Below are positions 1 to 10,057 of a DNA stretch of 64,000 bases, one piece after another; within the stretch, counting starts at the first letter, position 1, and each line of letters opens with the position of its first letter. This DNA is from Rhynchopus sp. YZ270_cl-10. Lineage: Eukaryota > Euglenozoa > Diplonemea > Diplonemida > Diplonemidae. Below the pieces are notes generated by a model that worked only from the letters and a program-made list of their open reading frames with translations, had not been told where the DNA came from and searched no databases. The position numbers were made by a program, and so were the translations under genes. The DNA lies in assembly GCA_964035575.1 (NCBI GenBank), contig OZ037839.1, forward strand, positions 992,001-1,056,000, read 5' to 3'.

Positions 1-435
1 CCGTCTACACAACTCTGCAACAACGAAGATGCACGGTCCTTGGAGAGAGCACCCGCGGTACTATGTTCAATGTATGAATCAAAGGGCTGAGGTTGGGGGT
101 TTTTTGTATTTTTACTTTTTGGAGTGGGGTACACGTTACCAGTCTGTCTTTTCGTGGATAAAGTTTTCTTCAGTCGTCTCATGAAATGAAGGAGGAAATA
201 CAAACAAAGCATTTTGAACAGACTTTGCGGTTCTGGGGACGAACCGCGCTGCAGAGCCACTCCTCACCAAACAGGTGTGCGTTTCACCACAAACCTTGGG
301 GTTTTTGTGTGATGAGTGTTAAGTTTCTATTTCCCCCTTTTTTTTGATAAATAGTTAGAACAGCACTGCCACCTGTGCAAGATGCACTTTATAGAGCGAG
401 TCTAGATATCTTTCTTTCTACCCTTCTCCCTGCAG
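1..435 (+). other. Intron or upstream sequence of the elongation factor 2 gene
   Basis: I see no exon in this stretch. It ends in a pyrimidine-rich tract followed by TGCAG, a good 3' splice site for the exon at 436. Codons just upstream of 436 do not continue the elongation factor 2 protein, so this is read as intron. Bases about 342-400 show weak similarity to the R2 short repeat (GATAAAT...GCCACCTGTGCA). Confidence 0.4.
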
Positions 436-969
436 GTCCGTGCACACCTTCCTGCAACAGAGTCCATCGGGCTTTCTGCGGAGCTTCGCAACAAAACTGG
501 GGGACAGGTATGGCACGATCCAGGAGCGCAAATAATATATGTTGCTTTTTGTTTCAAATATCAGGCCCCCGGCAATAAGAAGCAGACAACCACGTACGGT
601 GCACCTCCCCTTTTGCAGTTTAGAAGTTTACAGTCACTACATTCACTATTTCAGTGGGGGGAAAAGAAGAGCGGTAAAGCTTTTCATCAGCACTATCTGG
701 CTTTGTGTACAGCCACCATTGTCTCCTGCACGCAGGAGGGTTTTTGCACTTTACACTTCTGTTTTTCCTCCTTTCCCCCTCCCCTCCCACAACCTGCTCC
801 CTTGCTACAGGCGGTGCAGAGCAGTGTCTTTGATCATTGGGCGTTGTACCCGGGTGACCCGCTTGCTCTTGAGACACCGGCAGCGGACATGGTACGTCAG
901 ATACGCGTGCGCAATGGCCTTCCAGAGACACTGGAAAGCTTCCACGACGCACGAACATGTGTGCTGTAG
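436..969 (+). CDS. EEF2: Elongation factor 2 (eEF2-like), last two exons, partial
   Basis: eEF2 is the cytosolic GTPase that moves the ribosome along mRNA. Two exons encode its C-terminal domain. Exon 436-507 (24 codons) encodes VRAHLPATESIG and ends ELRNKTGGQ. Exon 811-969 starts AVQSSVFDHWALYPGDP and runs to a TAG at 967-969. Known eEF2 ends with ...LPVNESFGF, then ...GGQAFPQCVFDHW...PGDPF and a basic tail, so the match is residue by residue across the splice. The 303-bp intron (508-810) has CAG|GTATGG at its 5' end and a long pyrimidine tract with CTACAG at its 3' end; both exons are in phase 0. The final 25 residues after PGDP are less conserved than usual. Everything upstream lies outside the window or in an unseen earlier exon. 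Paralogues such as Snu114 and EFL1 fit less well because they lack the short GGQ-to-stop spacing. Confidence 0.78.
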   Translation, partial: VRAHLPATESIGLSAELRNKTGGQVWHDPGAQIIYVAFCFKYQAPGNKKQTTTYGAPPLLQFRSLQSLHSLFQWGEKKSGKAFHQHYLALCTATIVSCTQEGFCTLHFCFSSFPPPLPQPAPLLQAVQSSVFDHWALYPGDPLALETPAADMVRQIRVRNGLPETLESFHDARTCVL

Positions 970-1002
970 AGAGGGGGTGCACACAAGCCTTGCTGTTGGT
1001 CG

Positions 1003-1470
1003 TTGGGGTGGGGGTGGTTGCAGGCGTTCGGGTCCACTACTGCTCTGTATGGTGAGTTGCTGAGGCGAGCAGTGTCACTTCCATCGGGTAATTGTCTTTA
1101 TGGCGTCGAGTGGACAGTGCTTGACTTGCCTGGGTTGGAAGGGGTGGTGCCTGTTGGACATTGGTTGCTTTCGCACTGCAGCGTGTTGACACGACCGGAC
1201 GTATCTACGTGGTACGGTGTCAGAGGTTGGGAAAGGCTTCCTCAAGCTGCATCGCGTTGGAAATAATTGAATAGAATTGTCACTGTTTTGGCGGTGTTGG
1301 TGATATGCGGGAGTGGTGTCCTTCGTGCACAGGGTTGACGTCCCTCTATTGCCATCACTTCGCAGTGCCAGACGTATTGATAGCTGGTTCCTTTCGCACT
1401 GCACGACTAGCTTTGGAGACAACAGCCTCTCGGGCACACCGCTGACGCACCCTGGAAGCGAACAACAAAC
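1003..1470 (+). pseudogene. Degenerate LRR_5 (BspA-type) gene relic
   Basis: Two stretches in different frames keep the repeat signature seen in the intact LRR genes of this window. Near 1110-1230 the translation reads WTVLDLPGLEGV and then GHWLLSHCSVLTRPDVS. Near 1325-1410 it reads VDVPLLPSLRS and then IDSWFLSHCTTSF. Intact copies read FLS-x-CT-x-L-x-x-VDFTGL. The DNA also repeats itself: TGGTTGCTTTCGCACTGCA near 1163 and TGGTTCCTTTCGCACTGCA near 1384. There is no long open frame, so this is probably a decayed host LRR gene lying just 3' of the eEF2 gene. Confidence 0.5.
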
Positions 1471-1845
1471 AATCTTAGTTTTTCTCCTCCCACTTTGCAG
1501 TCTTTTTAGCAAACAAAAATTAAAGAGTCTCTCGAGCATGTTGTCCCCCCATTTTGTTGTATCTTGCCTCCCTCCTCCTCCTTCTCAACACTCACCCCAC
1601 AACAGAGCAACACTTCACTCGAAACAATGGAACTGTGTGTGCAGGGATATGATGAAAACAAATTCGTGATAAAGGGTTAAAGAGGAGCCAAGTGCTCCGT
1701 GAGATTAGAGATTTGTGGAAAAATGAAGAATTGTTAGAAAACTCTGCCAAGTGGGTTCGTAGTGGGCAATGGAGAGGACAGAGATAGAGGGTGTGTGGAG
1801 TGGAGTGCATCCTCGGGTGTCTGCACACACAAAAAGGAACTAATA
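1471..1845. other. Intergenic, no gene seen
   Basis: Moderately pyrimidine-rich intergenic sequence. Near 1800-1830 it contains GTGGAGTGCATCCTCGGGTG, a copy of the R1 short repeat described at 10058. No coding signal was recognised. Confidence 0.3.
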
Positions 1846-1918
1846 GAGGAAAAATGCTCGAGAGACTCGTTCCTCTTTGCTTGTTGCTCAAAAGACTATA
1901 AACGGGGGGGAATATCTA
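1846..1918 (+). repeat. Shared ~70-bp repeat ending ...CTATAAACGGGGGGG
   Basis: Bases from AAAAATGCTCGAGAGACTCG to CTATAAACGGGGGGGAATATC recur almost unchanged at 10275-10342 and 16165-16236. Here the sequence upstream of the shared part differs from the two 222-bp copies, so this is a partial copy. Confidence 0.7.
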
Positions 1919-1936
1919 TTTATTCGACTTTTTATA

Positions 1937-2068
1937 CAGTAGTTTTATTTTGCGATAATTTCACGCTAATTTTCGATGCGAGTGCGGTTAATTTGCCGAG
2001 CGAAGCGAGGCAAATTGAGCTCACGAGCATCGAAAATTAGCGTGAAATTATCGCAAAATAAACTACTG
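1937..2068. mobile_element. 132-bp palindromic MITE flanked by TA (pogo/mariner-like ends)
   Basis: The ends read TA|CAGTAGTTTTATTTTGCG... and ...CGCAAAATAAACTACTG|TA. The two 42-43 bp arms are near-perfect inverted repeats differing by one T. The central part folds again (AATTTGCC...GGCAAATT). CAGT ends with a TA duplication are typical of Tc1/mariner/pogo non-autonomous elements. The first 16 bp of the end (TACAGTAGTTTTATTT) also occur near 9817. Confidence 0.8.
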
Positions 2069-2084
2069 TATAAAAATTCGAATA

Positions 2085-2290
2085 GGTGATTTTAATTTGC
2101 GTGTTACATAAAGTTCTAGTGGGGGCTCTGTTGGAAAAGGGTAACTTATTTGTTGTGCAATCCATTAATGCTGTTTTTCCTGTACAAAAATACAGTGAAA
2201 AAAAAAAAAAAAAAAATCACGCCACTGGCAGGGCTATCGGTAAGAAGGGGTTTTGGGGGGCATCATATATCATATTTCATATTTGGAGGG
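2085..2290 (+). repeat. Dispersed repeat F4, copy 1
   Basis: Contains AAAGTTCTAGTGGGGGCTCT, GTTGGAAAAGGGTAA, an A-run and CAGGGCTATCGGTAAGA. The same blocks occur in the same order, on the opposite strand, at 9690-9907. Confidence 0.65.
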
Positions 2291-2940
2291 TGTTCAAATT
2301 TCCCGTTTTTCCCTTTTCTCCCGTTTTTCCCTTTGTCTTTGCCATTTTTTTTTTTTTGACAAGGCAATTTTCAGGTGAAAAAAAATTTTTTTTTCGCAAA
2401 ATTTTTGGCCCCCTGGGGTGGGTCTGGGGGCACCGAAAAATGCCAAAAAACGCAAAAATCGGGTGTTTTGACCATCTGTGGTTACACCAAATACACGTCT
2501 CTGAAGAAGCCTATACTATACCCAAAAGTGGCTAGGCAAGGCCGTGTTTGACCAAAAAAAAAATTTTTTTTTTCAAAAAAACCGAGTTTTCGTCACCTGT
2601 GGGTGGTCGTAGGATCGAAATTTGTGAAAAAATTTCACTTTTTTTTTTTGACCCAAAAAATTTTTTTTCGACAAGGCAACGGGAAAAATGACTAAGGGGA
2701 AAGGGGAAAAAAGGGAAAAACGGGAATTTGGAGGATCCTCTATTTTGAGGATCATTTTCACAGTCACATTTTACCTTAGCAAAATCTGAAAAAAAAAATT
2801 TTTTTTTCGAAAAATTTTTAGACCCCTGGGGTGGGTCTTGGGGCACCGAAAAATGCAAAAAAACGTAAAAATCGGGTGTTTTGAGCATCTGTGGTTACAC
2901 CATATACACGTCTGTAACCCCACATAGGACCATTACCATG
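2291..2940. repeat. AT-rich foldback block with two copies of a TCGGGTGTTTTGA repeat
   Basis: Bases 2410-2495 and 2822-2905 are direct copies of a unit with GGGGCACCGAAAAATGC, AAATCGGGTGTTTTGA and ATCTGTGGTTACACCA. A third copy lies inverted at 37695-37785 and a weak one at 38755-38820. Between the two local copies, 2280-2365 and 2655-2770 are inverted relative to each other (both have ATTCCCGTTTTTCCC-type runs). No coding signal. Confidence 0.55.
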
Positions 2941-3309
2941 GTTTCGTTAGCCCTTGTGGCATGCCCTCCTGCAGTTTCCTGCTCATCGGCGGCCTCTAGT
3001 CCGTGTGGACTTGGGCCACTTGGGCCACCAGCTTCCGGAGGAGCGACGCTCACGTGCGACCGTCGGACCGGTCACTGCTCTGGGTGCCATGTGCTCTAGC
3101 CAATTCTTGACGAGGATGGGGGTGCAGACCGCCAAGTCCGGACGGTAGGAGGGAACCTTCCCCACCACACGTCAGTTCTCCTAAGCTCCTTGTGACTTGA
3201 CTCGTGCCGGTGCTGGTGTCTACAAGCTTCAACCCCTTCTTGTGACCCACCGAGCACGCAGCCAACAGTGCGTCAAACCCTCAAGATCCTGTAGCACCGA
3301 GGGTGTGTG

Positions 3310-3910
3310 GCCCCAAGCGTCTGCGCCAGGACATACGCCGTCTGCCATCAAGCGGAGGGTGCTCCAATACTCCTCAGACACGAAGGAGCAATCACAGCGA
3401 TCACGAATCACGCGATTGAGGCGGTTTCACAGGTGGTCAGCGGGAGGCTTCACAAAGCAACACCGCTTCCGGAGATGACCGGCTCCCCTCTTCCTCAACA
3501 CGCACCAGAGCCCTATTTTTCACAAGCGGTCCCGAAACCTTAAAGTTTGCGCAAGCCCTGGAGTCATCCGATGACGCAAGGCAAGTCACTCTCCCAAAGC
3601 GATGGCATTGGATGGCAGTATCCGAAGTCAGACCTCCGGGTAATATTGAATCCTTAATGGACGACTTCAATGTGATCGCTGCCTTCTCCCTCTACGCCCC
3701 ACACTTCAAGAACACGGAGACTCGCAAGCTACAAGTAATTTGAGTTTGTTTCTGCGAGCCGAAACCGTTCATCTTCGGAGATATGTACAGTGTGCGCACT
3801 ACTTTCCGCAGGAAGAACGGGCCTTTTTGGGCTCCGACCTCAGAGGCCGTTTTCGAGGACAGCTACAATGAGATATTTCGGTTTCCTCAATTTTTTGTAA
3901 AAAAGCGAAA
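3310..3910 (+). pseudogene. LINE relic: part of an APE-type endonuclease region
   Basis: Several frame pieces look coding. Near 3400-3500 the reading is ITNHAIEAVSQVVSGRLHKA. From about 3510 another frame gives FTSGPETLKFAQALESSDDA, then WHWMAVSEVRPPGN, MDDFNVIAAFSLYAP, and after an in-frame TGA at 3739-3741, KPFIFGDMYSVRTTF and GPFWAPTSEAVF. The order I-x-x-x-SLYAP ... P-x-IFGDMYS resembles the YaP and GDFN motifs of AP-endonuclease-like LINE nucleases, with the catalytic Asn position read as Met. There is at least one frame change and one stop. It does not match the intact LINE at 20464 closely, so it is a different and older family. Assignment is by motif only. Confidence 0.45.
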
Positions 3911-4261
3911 ATCTGCCTATGTGCTTGAAAAATGCTGTGCATTTTTGGTAGAATTTTTTAAAAATTGCTATACTCCCCTATGACTGGACCCAACTCCCCT
4001 CACTCTTTTTTTGGTCAAAAACACCCCAAATTTTTCTACCTTTTTTTCCATTTTTTCCATTTTTGACCTTTTTAGACACCCTCCTTTCAAAATCATATTT
4101 CAAAAAAAAAAAAAAAAACACGAGTTTACGCAGGGTTCTAGGTCCAAAAAAAAAAAAAGGGAAACGGAAAATGTGTTTTGAAAAAAAATTTCCGCGCTGC
4201 GCGCGGAAAATTCCTACCCCACAACAGCCCCAAAAAATTGATGCTACCCATACGTAATGTC

Positions 4262-4409
4262 AAGTCGAGGACATCCTTCGCATAATGGAGAGGGATAACC
4301 CGATTCCCAACGAACTGCCGGACAATCTCCTCGGGGAGATCATCCAAGAATGTGTGGCACGAAAGAATCGTGCACCCGAACCTCACCCCTATGATGATGA
4401 TGATCTGTG
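4262..4409 (+). pseudogene. Coding-like relic, family unknown
   Basis: One frame reads QVEDILRIMERDNPIPNELP, then LLGEIIQECVARKNRAPEP and ends in four Asp, Leu and a TGA. It has no nearby start codon and is preceded by a stop. It could be another piece of the LINE relic just upstream or an isolated exon. An F1 repeat follows at 4487. Confidence 0.35.
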
Positions 4410-4486
4410 ACAGTCGACTAGAAAAGCGACACAAATATACACTTTGTATTCTTTTTCAGGAGCAGGGGGCCTATACAGGTTCGCCC

Positions 4487-5000
4487 AAGTTCCTGGCGAA
4501 GCCACGGTACGCAACATTTATAAAAATGTTGACATAAAATGGCACGGTCGCTAGTAATTCTCATCAGTTTCCGTAAATTTTACTTACGTATTTTGCCAAA
4601 ACGAAAGTTTCTGGCGAAGCCACGGTACGCAACATTTCCAAAAAATACGCTTAAAATTGCACTTTTTTTACAGCCAAACTATGTCATGGGAAGGGTTGTT
4701 GTAAGCTTGCGCCGCAGGCGCACGGTACGCTACTTTTTTTCTTTCGCCATGATGCATGCTTCCTTTTCCTTCTGAATGCGAGCATTTTTGTATGGGAAAT
4801 TGAGATTTTTTTGGGTAGCAAAAAATTCTGTTGTGAGTGAGTGTAGGAGGGACCCACGGTTTCTGGGATTATTTTTTGGGGGGCACCTGGGTACTACCCC
4901 CCAAAAAAAAGAAATCCCCCCAAAAAAAAAAAAAAAACCGGATTTAACGGAAAATGTGTTACACATTTTCCGTATACTATACCTAGGACCCTGGTTTACG
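4487..5000 (+). repeat. Repeat family F1, longest copy
   Basis: F1 carries CTGGCGAAGCCACGGTACGC at one end (twice here, 4492 and 4612), then TATGTCATGGGAAGGGTT, the GC palindrome GCGCCGCAGGCGCACGGTA near 4709, TTTCGCCATGATGCATGCTT and CTTCTGAATGCGAGCATTTT. Other copies: 6479, 15690, 18525 (minus), 34155 (minus), 45535 (minus). The part from 4765 to 5000 matches 18525-18770 inverted. No coding capacity; likely a non-autonomous mobile element. Confidence 0.6.
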
Positions 5001-6476
5001 GGCAAAAACCCATTAACGGCCCCGGACGTTGGCGGGGCATCTCCCCTCATATGTGGATATGTCCGGAAAATTTTCAGGAAAGTGCCGGGCAAAAACACAT
5101 CAAAATGGGTCCGGACATATCCACGGGGGGGATTAGGGGGAGCAGTGAGACCCTTTTTTCTGTCACACCCCCCAAAAAATCATGAAAAAGTGTAAAAAAA
5201 ATATCCGAAAACACAAAACCACCCCAGAAAACACATTTGTGGGACTATTTCTTACGTTTTGGTGCCTTTTTGGCACTTTTTGGCACTTTTTTTCTCGATT
5301 TTTCGACACTTTTTGTCGCGTTTTCACCCAAATTCCCCCTTTTCAGAGGGGATTTGATACAAGGCGATTTATCAAAAAATTCAAAAATTTGAAATAGCCC
5401 AAAACAAGAGGAAAAGTGGTTTTTTCCAGTCATATGTGTGCACGGAGTGATTTCCGTGGGGTTTTGGAGCCAAAAGTCCAGTTTTTTTCATGTCTTTGCT
5501 GAAAATTTTGAATTTTTTTTATACACAAAAACCACATTTTAGCCGGGAGGAAGAAGTGTGACAGAAGTGTGACATCTGAGAGGTTTCGAGCCAGAGGTCA
5601 CCAAAATGGGCAAAACCATCTGAAAACAATTTTTTCCACCCCCAGTGGGGTCCGGCAATCACTTTCGAGTGGTTTTGGGGACTTATGTGAACCTGTGGAC
5701 AATTTTTTTGGGGTTTTTATGTGTGTAAACATGCTAAGAAGTGAGGGCAGTACTGCTTTTTTAAGTGTTTCAGACACTACAGAATACATCTGGGGCCCAC
5801 ACAGGACCCCTAAAAGCTGCAAAAACCATACATTTCCACCCTGGGACCCCACCGGATGTGGACCGAGGTGGTTTTCGGGTGCTTAGAAGGCCTAATGTCT
5901 CCTCAAATATTTTTTTTGAAAAGTGTTGAAAATTGACCCAATAGCGTTACGCGAGCGTTACGCATTTTTGGCCTTTTTTTCACAAAAAACCGATTTTTTT
6001 TAATCAGGAAAGTCTCTGTAGAGGTTGTCAGGTGGTTTAATGGGATATTTGGGTGATCCCCAGGGCGATTTGCGGCCAGGTACGACCTTTTTGGTGGATT
6101 TCTTCACCTAAATTTCAAAAAAATGGGTTTGTGACAGTATTTGTACAGGGATTTAGACGCCACTGACCCCCCTAACGGGGGGGATAGGTACTTAAAAAAT
6201 GGAATTGAAAGCCGTGTTCAAAATCTTTCAATTGCGGCCAGGTACGATCAAACATTTGCATCTGGGGTCCCTTTACCGGTTGGAAAGTCCCAAAAACCAA
6301 AACTCAAAAGTGGGTCCAGGGATTACGCAGCTCCCCCAGAAATAAAAAAAAGTACGTATGGATTTTCAACACGTACAATTCTAAGCAAAAACAATTCGCG
6401 CTTCGTGCGCGCTCTCCCTGGCAAAGTTAGTTGAGAAGGGCTGTGAAAGTTCGAAGAACTGGAGAAATCATCAGTC
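5001..6476. other. AT-rich intergenic block, no gene seen
   Basis: About 1.5 kb of A/T-run sequence without a convincing reading frame. Bases 4985-5125 include GGCAAAAACCCATT...GTTGGCGGGGCATCTC, which recurs at 7680-7765 (repeat F3). The GGTGGTTTTCGGGTGCTTAGA stretch near 5867 resembles GCGGTTTCGGGGTGTTTAGA near 38337, so part of this block belongs to a dispersed family. Confidence 0.4.
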
Positions 6477-6478
6477 AT

Positions 6479-6640
6479 GGCACTGGCGAAGCCACGGTAC
6501 GCAACATTTCTAAAAATTGCGATTAAAATTGCCTACTATGTCACGGGAAGGGTGTACTGCAATCTAGCGCCGCAGGCGCACGGTACGCTACTTTTTTTCT
6601 TTCGCCATGCTGCACGCTCCTTTTCCGGAAAAATAGAAAA
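6479..6640 (+). repeat. Repeat family F1, short copy
   Basis: Starts CACTGGCGAAGCCACGGTAC, keeps TATGTCACGGGAAGGGT and the palindrome GCGCCGCAGGCGCACGGTA near 6568, then TTTCGCCATGCTGCACGCTC. Internally shorter than the copy at 4487. Confidence 0.65.
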
Positions 6641-6669
6641 TTGTCTCCTACAAATAGGATTCTGTAGGG

Positions 6670-6712
6670 GGTAGGTGAGAGGTGGGGGCGGAGCCCCACC
6701 CCTCACCTACCC
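6670..6712. repeat. Strong GC hairpin
   Basis: GGTAGGTGAGAGGTGGGG pairs with CCCCACCCCTCACCTACC with one bulge, leaving a loop of about six bases. No T-run follows to suggest a terminator. Confidence 0.6.
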
Positions 6713-6864
6713 CACCCCAGCCCCAATCCAAAACCCAAATTACCTAAGTATGGACACGTATGGATTCCACCTTTTCAAAAACAATTCACGTATGGATTTC
6801 CATACGTTCCACACGTGGAGCGTAATCTCTGAGTGGGTCCAAAAAACGGCTTGGGGTCTAAGGG

Positions 6865-7136
6865 GTTACTGGGGGGGGGCGAATAAGAGATGTGGCATCT
6901 CTTATTAGGCGAACGGACAAGTCAAAAATAAGAATTTTTTTTTGGGGGAAAAAAAGCAAAAAGACATTTTCGCCGGAGGCGAAAAATTTTTTTTGACCAC
7001 TTTTTTGCCAGATCGGGTAGACAGGGTAAATTTTCAAAATGTTTTTTCAAGATAAAACCCTGTTGCATGCAAAAAAAAAAAAAAAAAATACCCCCAAAAT
7101 CTCAACCTGATCTCTTATTCGCCCCCCCCCAGTAAC
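6865..7136. mobile_element. 272-bp MITE with GTTACTGGGGG terminal inverted repeats
   Basis: The left end GTTACTGGGGGGGGGCGAAT is mirrored at the right end as ATTCGCCCCCCCCCAGTAAC, and ATAAGAGAT/ATCTCTTAT extends the arms. A second small hairpin (AAGAGATGTGGCATCTCTT) sits inside the left arm. The interior is AT-rich and non-coding. The target duplication is not clear. Confidence 0.65.
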
Positions 7137-7151
7137 AAAAATTTAAAGTTT

Positions 7152-7488
7152 AAGGTGTACCTCTGCGAGCGTAGCGAGCGGAAAATTTTTAAGGTGTTAC
7201 TTCCGCGAGCGAAGCGAGCGGGAAAAAAATTGAAGGTGTACCTCCGCGAGCGCAGCGAGCGGGAAAATATTTTAAGGTGTACCTCCGCGAGCGTAGCGAG
7301 CGGAAAATTTTTTGAAGGTGTACCGCCGCGAGCGCAGCGAGCGGGAAAATATTTTAAGGTGTACCTCCGCGAGCGTAGCGAGCGGAAAATTTTTAAGGTG
7401 TACTTCCGCGAGCGAAGCGAGCGGGGAAAAAATTGAAGGTGTACCTCCGCGAGCGTAGCGAGCGGAAAATTTTTTGAAGGTGTACATT
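7152..7488. repeat. Tandem array, eight ~41-bp units with GCGAGCGNAGCGAGCG core
   Basis: Each unit has AAGGTGTACCTCC, the core CGCGAGCG-N-AGCGAGCGG and an A/T spacer. The N is T, A or C, and spacer types alternate, suggesting a two- or three-unit higher-order pattern. Open frames across it are a by-product of the unit length. The related word GAGCGAAGCGAG occurs in the loop of the MITE at 1937. Confidence 0.8.
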
Positions 7489-7609
7489 AAACTTTAAACA
7501 AGGGGGTACGCCCACTTTTGTCGTCATCCTAAAATACCCGAAATTGAGCCCAATTGCATTTCCGGATCGATTGCGGAAAGTGGTAGGGTAAATGAACAAC
7601 ACCAAATAC

Positions 7610-7765
7610 CTACGCCCCCCCGTGCATATGTCCGTGTTGGTCGAGGCTCGGACATATACACATACTCAGTTCAGGTAGTATACTACAGTGTACAGCGGCA
7701 AAAACCCATTCCGAGCTTTCGGCTCCGCACGTTGGCGGGGCATCTCTGATCATATTTGGCCTGGT
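7610..7765. repeat. Repeat F3, second copy
   Basis: Contains GGCAAAAACCCATT and CGTTGGCGGGGCATCTC in the same order as 5005-5045, with an insertion between them. Confidence 0.45.
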
Positions 7766-8089
7766 AAAAAAAAAAAAAAAAAAAAACAAGTAATTGCTAC
7801 AGGCTATTTCCTAAATCTGAGTTTCGATTTTAGGATTTGAGATTTTGGAAATGCCGCACTTTTTTTACCGACCAAATTTTCCCGGTTGCCGCACTTTTTT
7901 TTCGCCTAAGGGGAAGGTAGGTAGGGCACTTCTGTCTGGGAAAAAGTGACCAGGGAAAAAAATATTGGGGTCCCGTGCTCCCAAATGTGCGAAATAAGCA
8001 AGAAAAAAGTATTTTTGCGCACATGTGTATAAAAAAAAATTCGCCTCGGCGGGGTTCGTTTTCGAGGGTTTTCAGAGATCTCACGATAT

Positions 8090-8900
8090 GAGGATTCCTT
8101 AAGAAACCATTGAATCTTATTTCAGAATAATAGTACCTTAGAGTGTTTTTGGACACATATGACCCCACCGTGGAGAGCAATCGGCTCGTTCAATCAAAAG
8201 TGGAGAAAAGGTACAAAAAAAAAAGTTGGGTACCGTGCGCCTGCGGCGCTTCTTGTTCCCTACCAGTTTCTACAGGCAAACACTTGCCCCCTTTACCTTA
8301 CACTGACAGATTTTGACCAAAACCAAGAACTTGTCCATTTCGGCAAATTGACCCCACCACACAACGCACGGATTCCGGAAATGCAAATGCCGGTGTTTTC
8401 GGGCATTTTCATGTTTCAAGACGTCAGGATCAGGGAGAGAAAATTTGGTTGTGGGATTTACCTTGGCCCTCTTTACCCTACATGGATTTTGACCAAAACC
8501 AAGAATTTGGCCATTTCGGCAAAGTGACCCCACCACAGCGCGGGCGGATTCCGGAAATTCCAATCGCGGTATGTTTTCGGGCTGAAAACCCACTGCTTTT
8601 TTTCAGGGGAAAAATTGCTTCCAAATGTCGGAATTTTCCGAATTTTCCTGAAAATGACCCTTGTTTACGAGTATGGGTTCATATTTTGCGAAAATTTAAG
8701 TCACTAAATTTTTGTCCATTTTTCCGAATATGCCCCACCACAAGCCGGGATTGGCTCGGAAATGCAACAAAACGCCCTCTTGGGCGGAAAAAAACCTCAC
8801 AAAAATGCCGCACTTTTTTTGCATTTCTTTTTCGAAATTTTGGAAAAAACGCCCCAGAGTTAGGAAATAGCCTGAATTGCTATCGGAAAAAAAACGGGGT
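8090..8900 (+). repeat. Dispersed repeat F2, copy 1
   Basis: An approximately 0.8 kb sequence whose diverged copy lies inverted at 14488-15290. Shared words include TTAAGAAACCA, GACCCCACC, CATTTCGGCAAA, GGATTCCGGAAAT and GGGTTCATATTTTGCGAAAA. Within the unit there are two to three degenerate sub-repeats of AAAACCAAGAA...CATTTCGGCAAA...GACCCCACC...ATTCCGGAAAT. Pieces recur at 9430-9500 and 41100-41215. No protein recognised. Confidence 0.65.
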
Positions 8901-9260
8901 GTGATGTGGAACTCCATCCTGTAGAAATAATCTACAGCACGTCCAGCATTCTGCTCTTCTGCAGGTATGTTAACGCTCTTCGTACGCTGCCAGATCCACT
9001 GGGACGCCAGCATCTGAAACGTTCAAGAAGGGGCGCTGTCCTCTCCGTCCAGCACCATCTGCTCGATAGCGTTGTTGGACGTCGGCTCGGCAGGCTCGGC
9101 GTGTTCCAGCTCGTTTTTGTCCACAGGCTCCCCACATTGTCGTCGTCGTTGGAGTGCGGAAGAAGCACAGAATGCACAGACTACAACACATCGATCACAC
9201 CAGGCACATCAGCACCTCCAGCAAATCGCCAGGATGCTACGGTGGTTTCGAAAATCGCGC
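8900..9260 (-). pseudogene. Short coding-like relic, family unknown
   Basis: The minus strand has GC-rich, codon-like sequence that reads EPVDKNELEHAEPAEPTSNN and AIEQMVLDGEDSAPS near 9020-9160, interrupted downstream. No motif identifies it. It sits directly against repeat F2. Confidence 0.25.
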
Positions 9261-9689
9261 GGGGTTTTCCACAGCACACCCCGTTTTTTTCTTAGCAATT
9301 ACTTGTCCTTGTTGTTATTGTTGTTTTCAACCACCTTCCTTCAACCCTTGTGGGATCAGTCGTTATTTTTTCGCGAAAACATGAAATTACACATTTCAAG
9401 AGAACAAATTAAAAAGGGTACTTATTTGCATTTTTGGGCTCCGCCCGTGCAGTGGTGGGGTCAATCTCGAAAATTGGACAATTTTTTGACCACTTAAATT
9501 TTGAGAAATATGAGCCCGGTTGCTTATACGTGGGGCCCATTTTCGGCTAAAATTTTCCTCAAAATCTGGTTTTGTAAAATTGACCCTTTCCCCCCCCCCA
9601 CATCGATTTCAATACTATACCTTACTTCACCTACGGTTGCCCTTACAGGGGGGGTGAAGGAAGGTAAGTTGAAAATTTTTAAAAAAAGG
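9261..9689. other. AT-rich spacer, no gene seen
   Basis: A/T runs, a C-run near 9590 and a fragment of repeat F2 (9430-9500, with GTGCAGTGGTGGGGTCAAT). No gene recognised. Confidence 0.35.
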
Positions 9690-9907
9690 CGATCATATTT
9701 CATATCTCTTACCGATAGCCCTGCGCCACTGGCGTGGAAAAAAAAAAAAAAAAAAAAATCACGCTCCTACGTATTTTCCCACAGAAAATAAAAACACAAG
9801 TGAAAAAAAGTGAAAATACAGTAGTTTTATTTCCACAGAGACAAATTATCGACAATTAAAATTACCCTTTTCCAACGGAGCCCCACTAGAACTTTATTTA
9901 ACAAGTG
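9690..9907 (-). repeat. Dispersed repeat F4, copy 2
   Basis: Inverted relative to 2085-2290. Includes CTTACCGATAGCCCTGCGCC, a long A-run, TACAGTAGTTTTATTT near 9817 (same as the MITE end at 1937) and CCAACGGAGCCCCACTAGAA. Confidence 0.6.
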
Positions 9908-10021
9908 AATTAAAAAAAGTAAAAGTTGTTTGTTGTTCGCTTCCACACCACTTCTGCACTCAGATTCAAGTCTTTTGGCTGTCCTTACAAGCGCCTGCCA
10001 AAACGCTCGCCTCGTGGGTGT

Positions 10022-10057
<36 letters not shown>

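Noticed and set aside
508-810. Two possible micro-exons in the eEF2 intron (after CAAATATCAG near 563 and after TTTTGCAG near 620), whose codons read TLEVYSHYIHYF
   Set aside because: They have plausible splice sites and keep phase, but eEF2 is normally continuous as GGQA...FDHW, and the two outer exons already join perfectly without them.
7152-7488. CRISPR-like array
   Set aside because: Spacers are short, related to one another and low in complexity; the setting is a eukaryotic genome without cas genes. Simple tandem duplication explains it.
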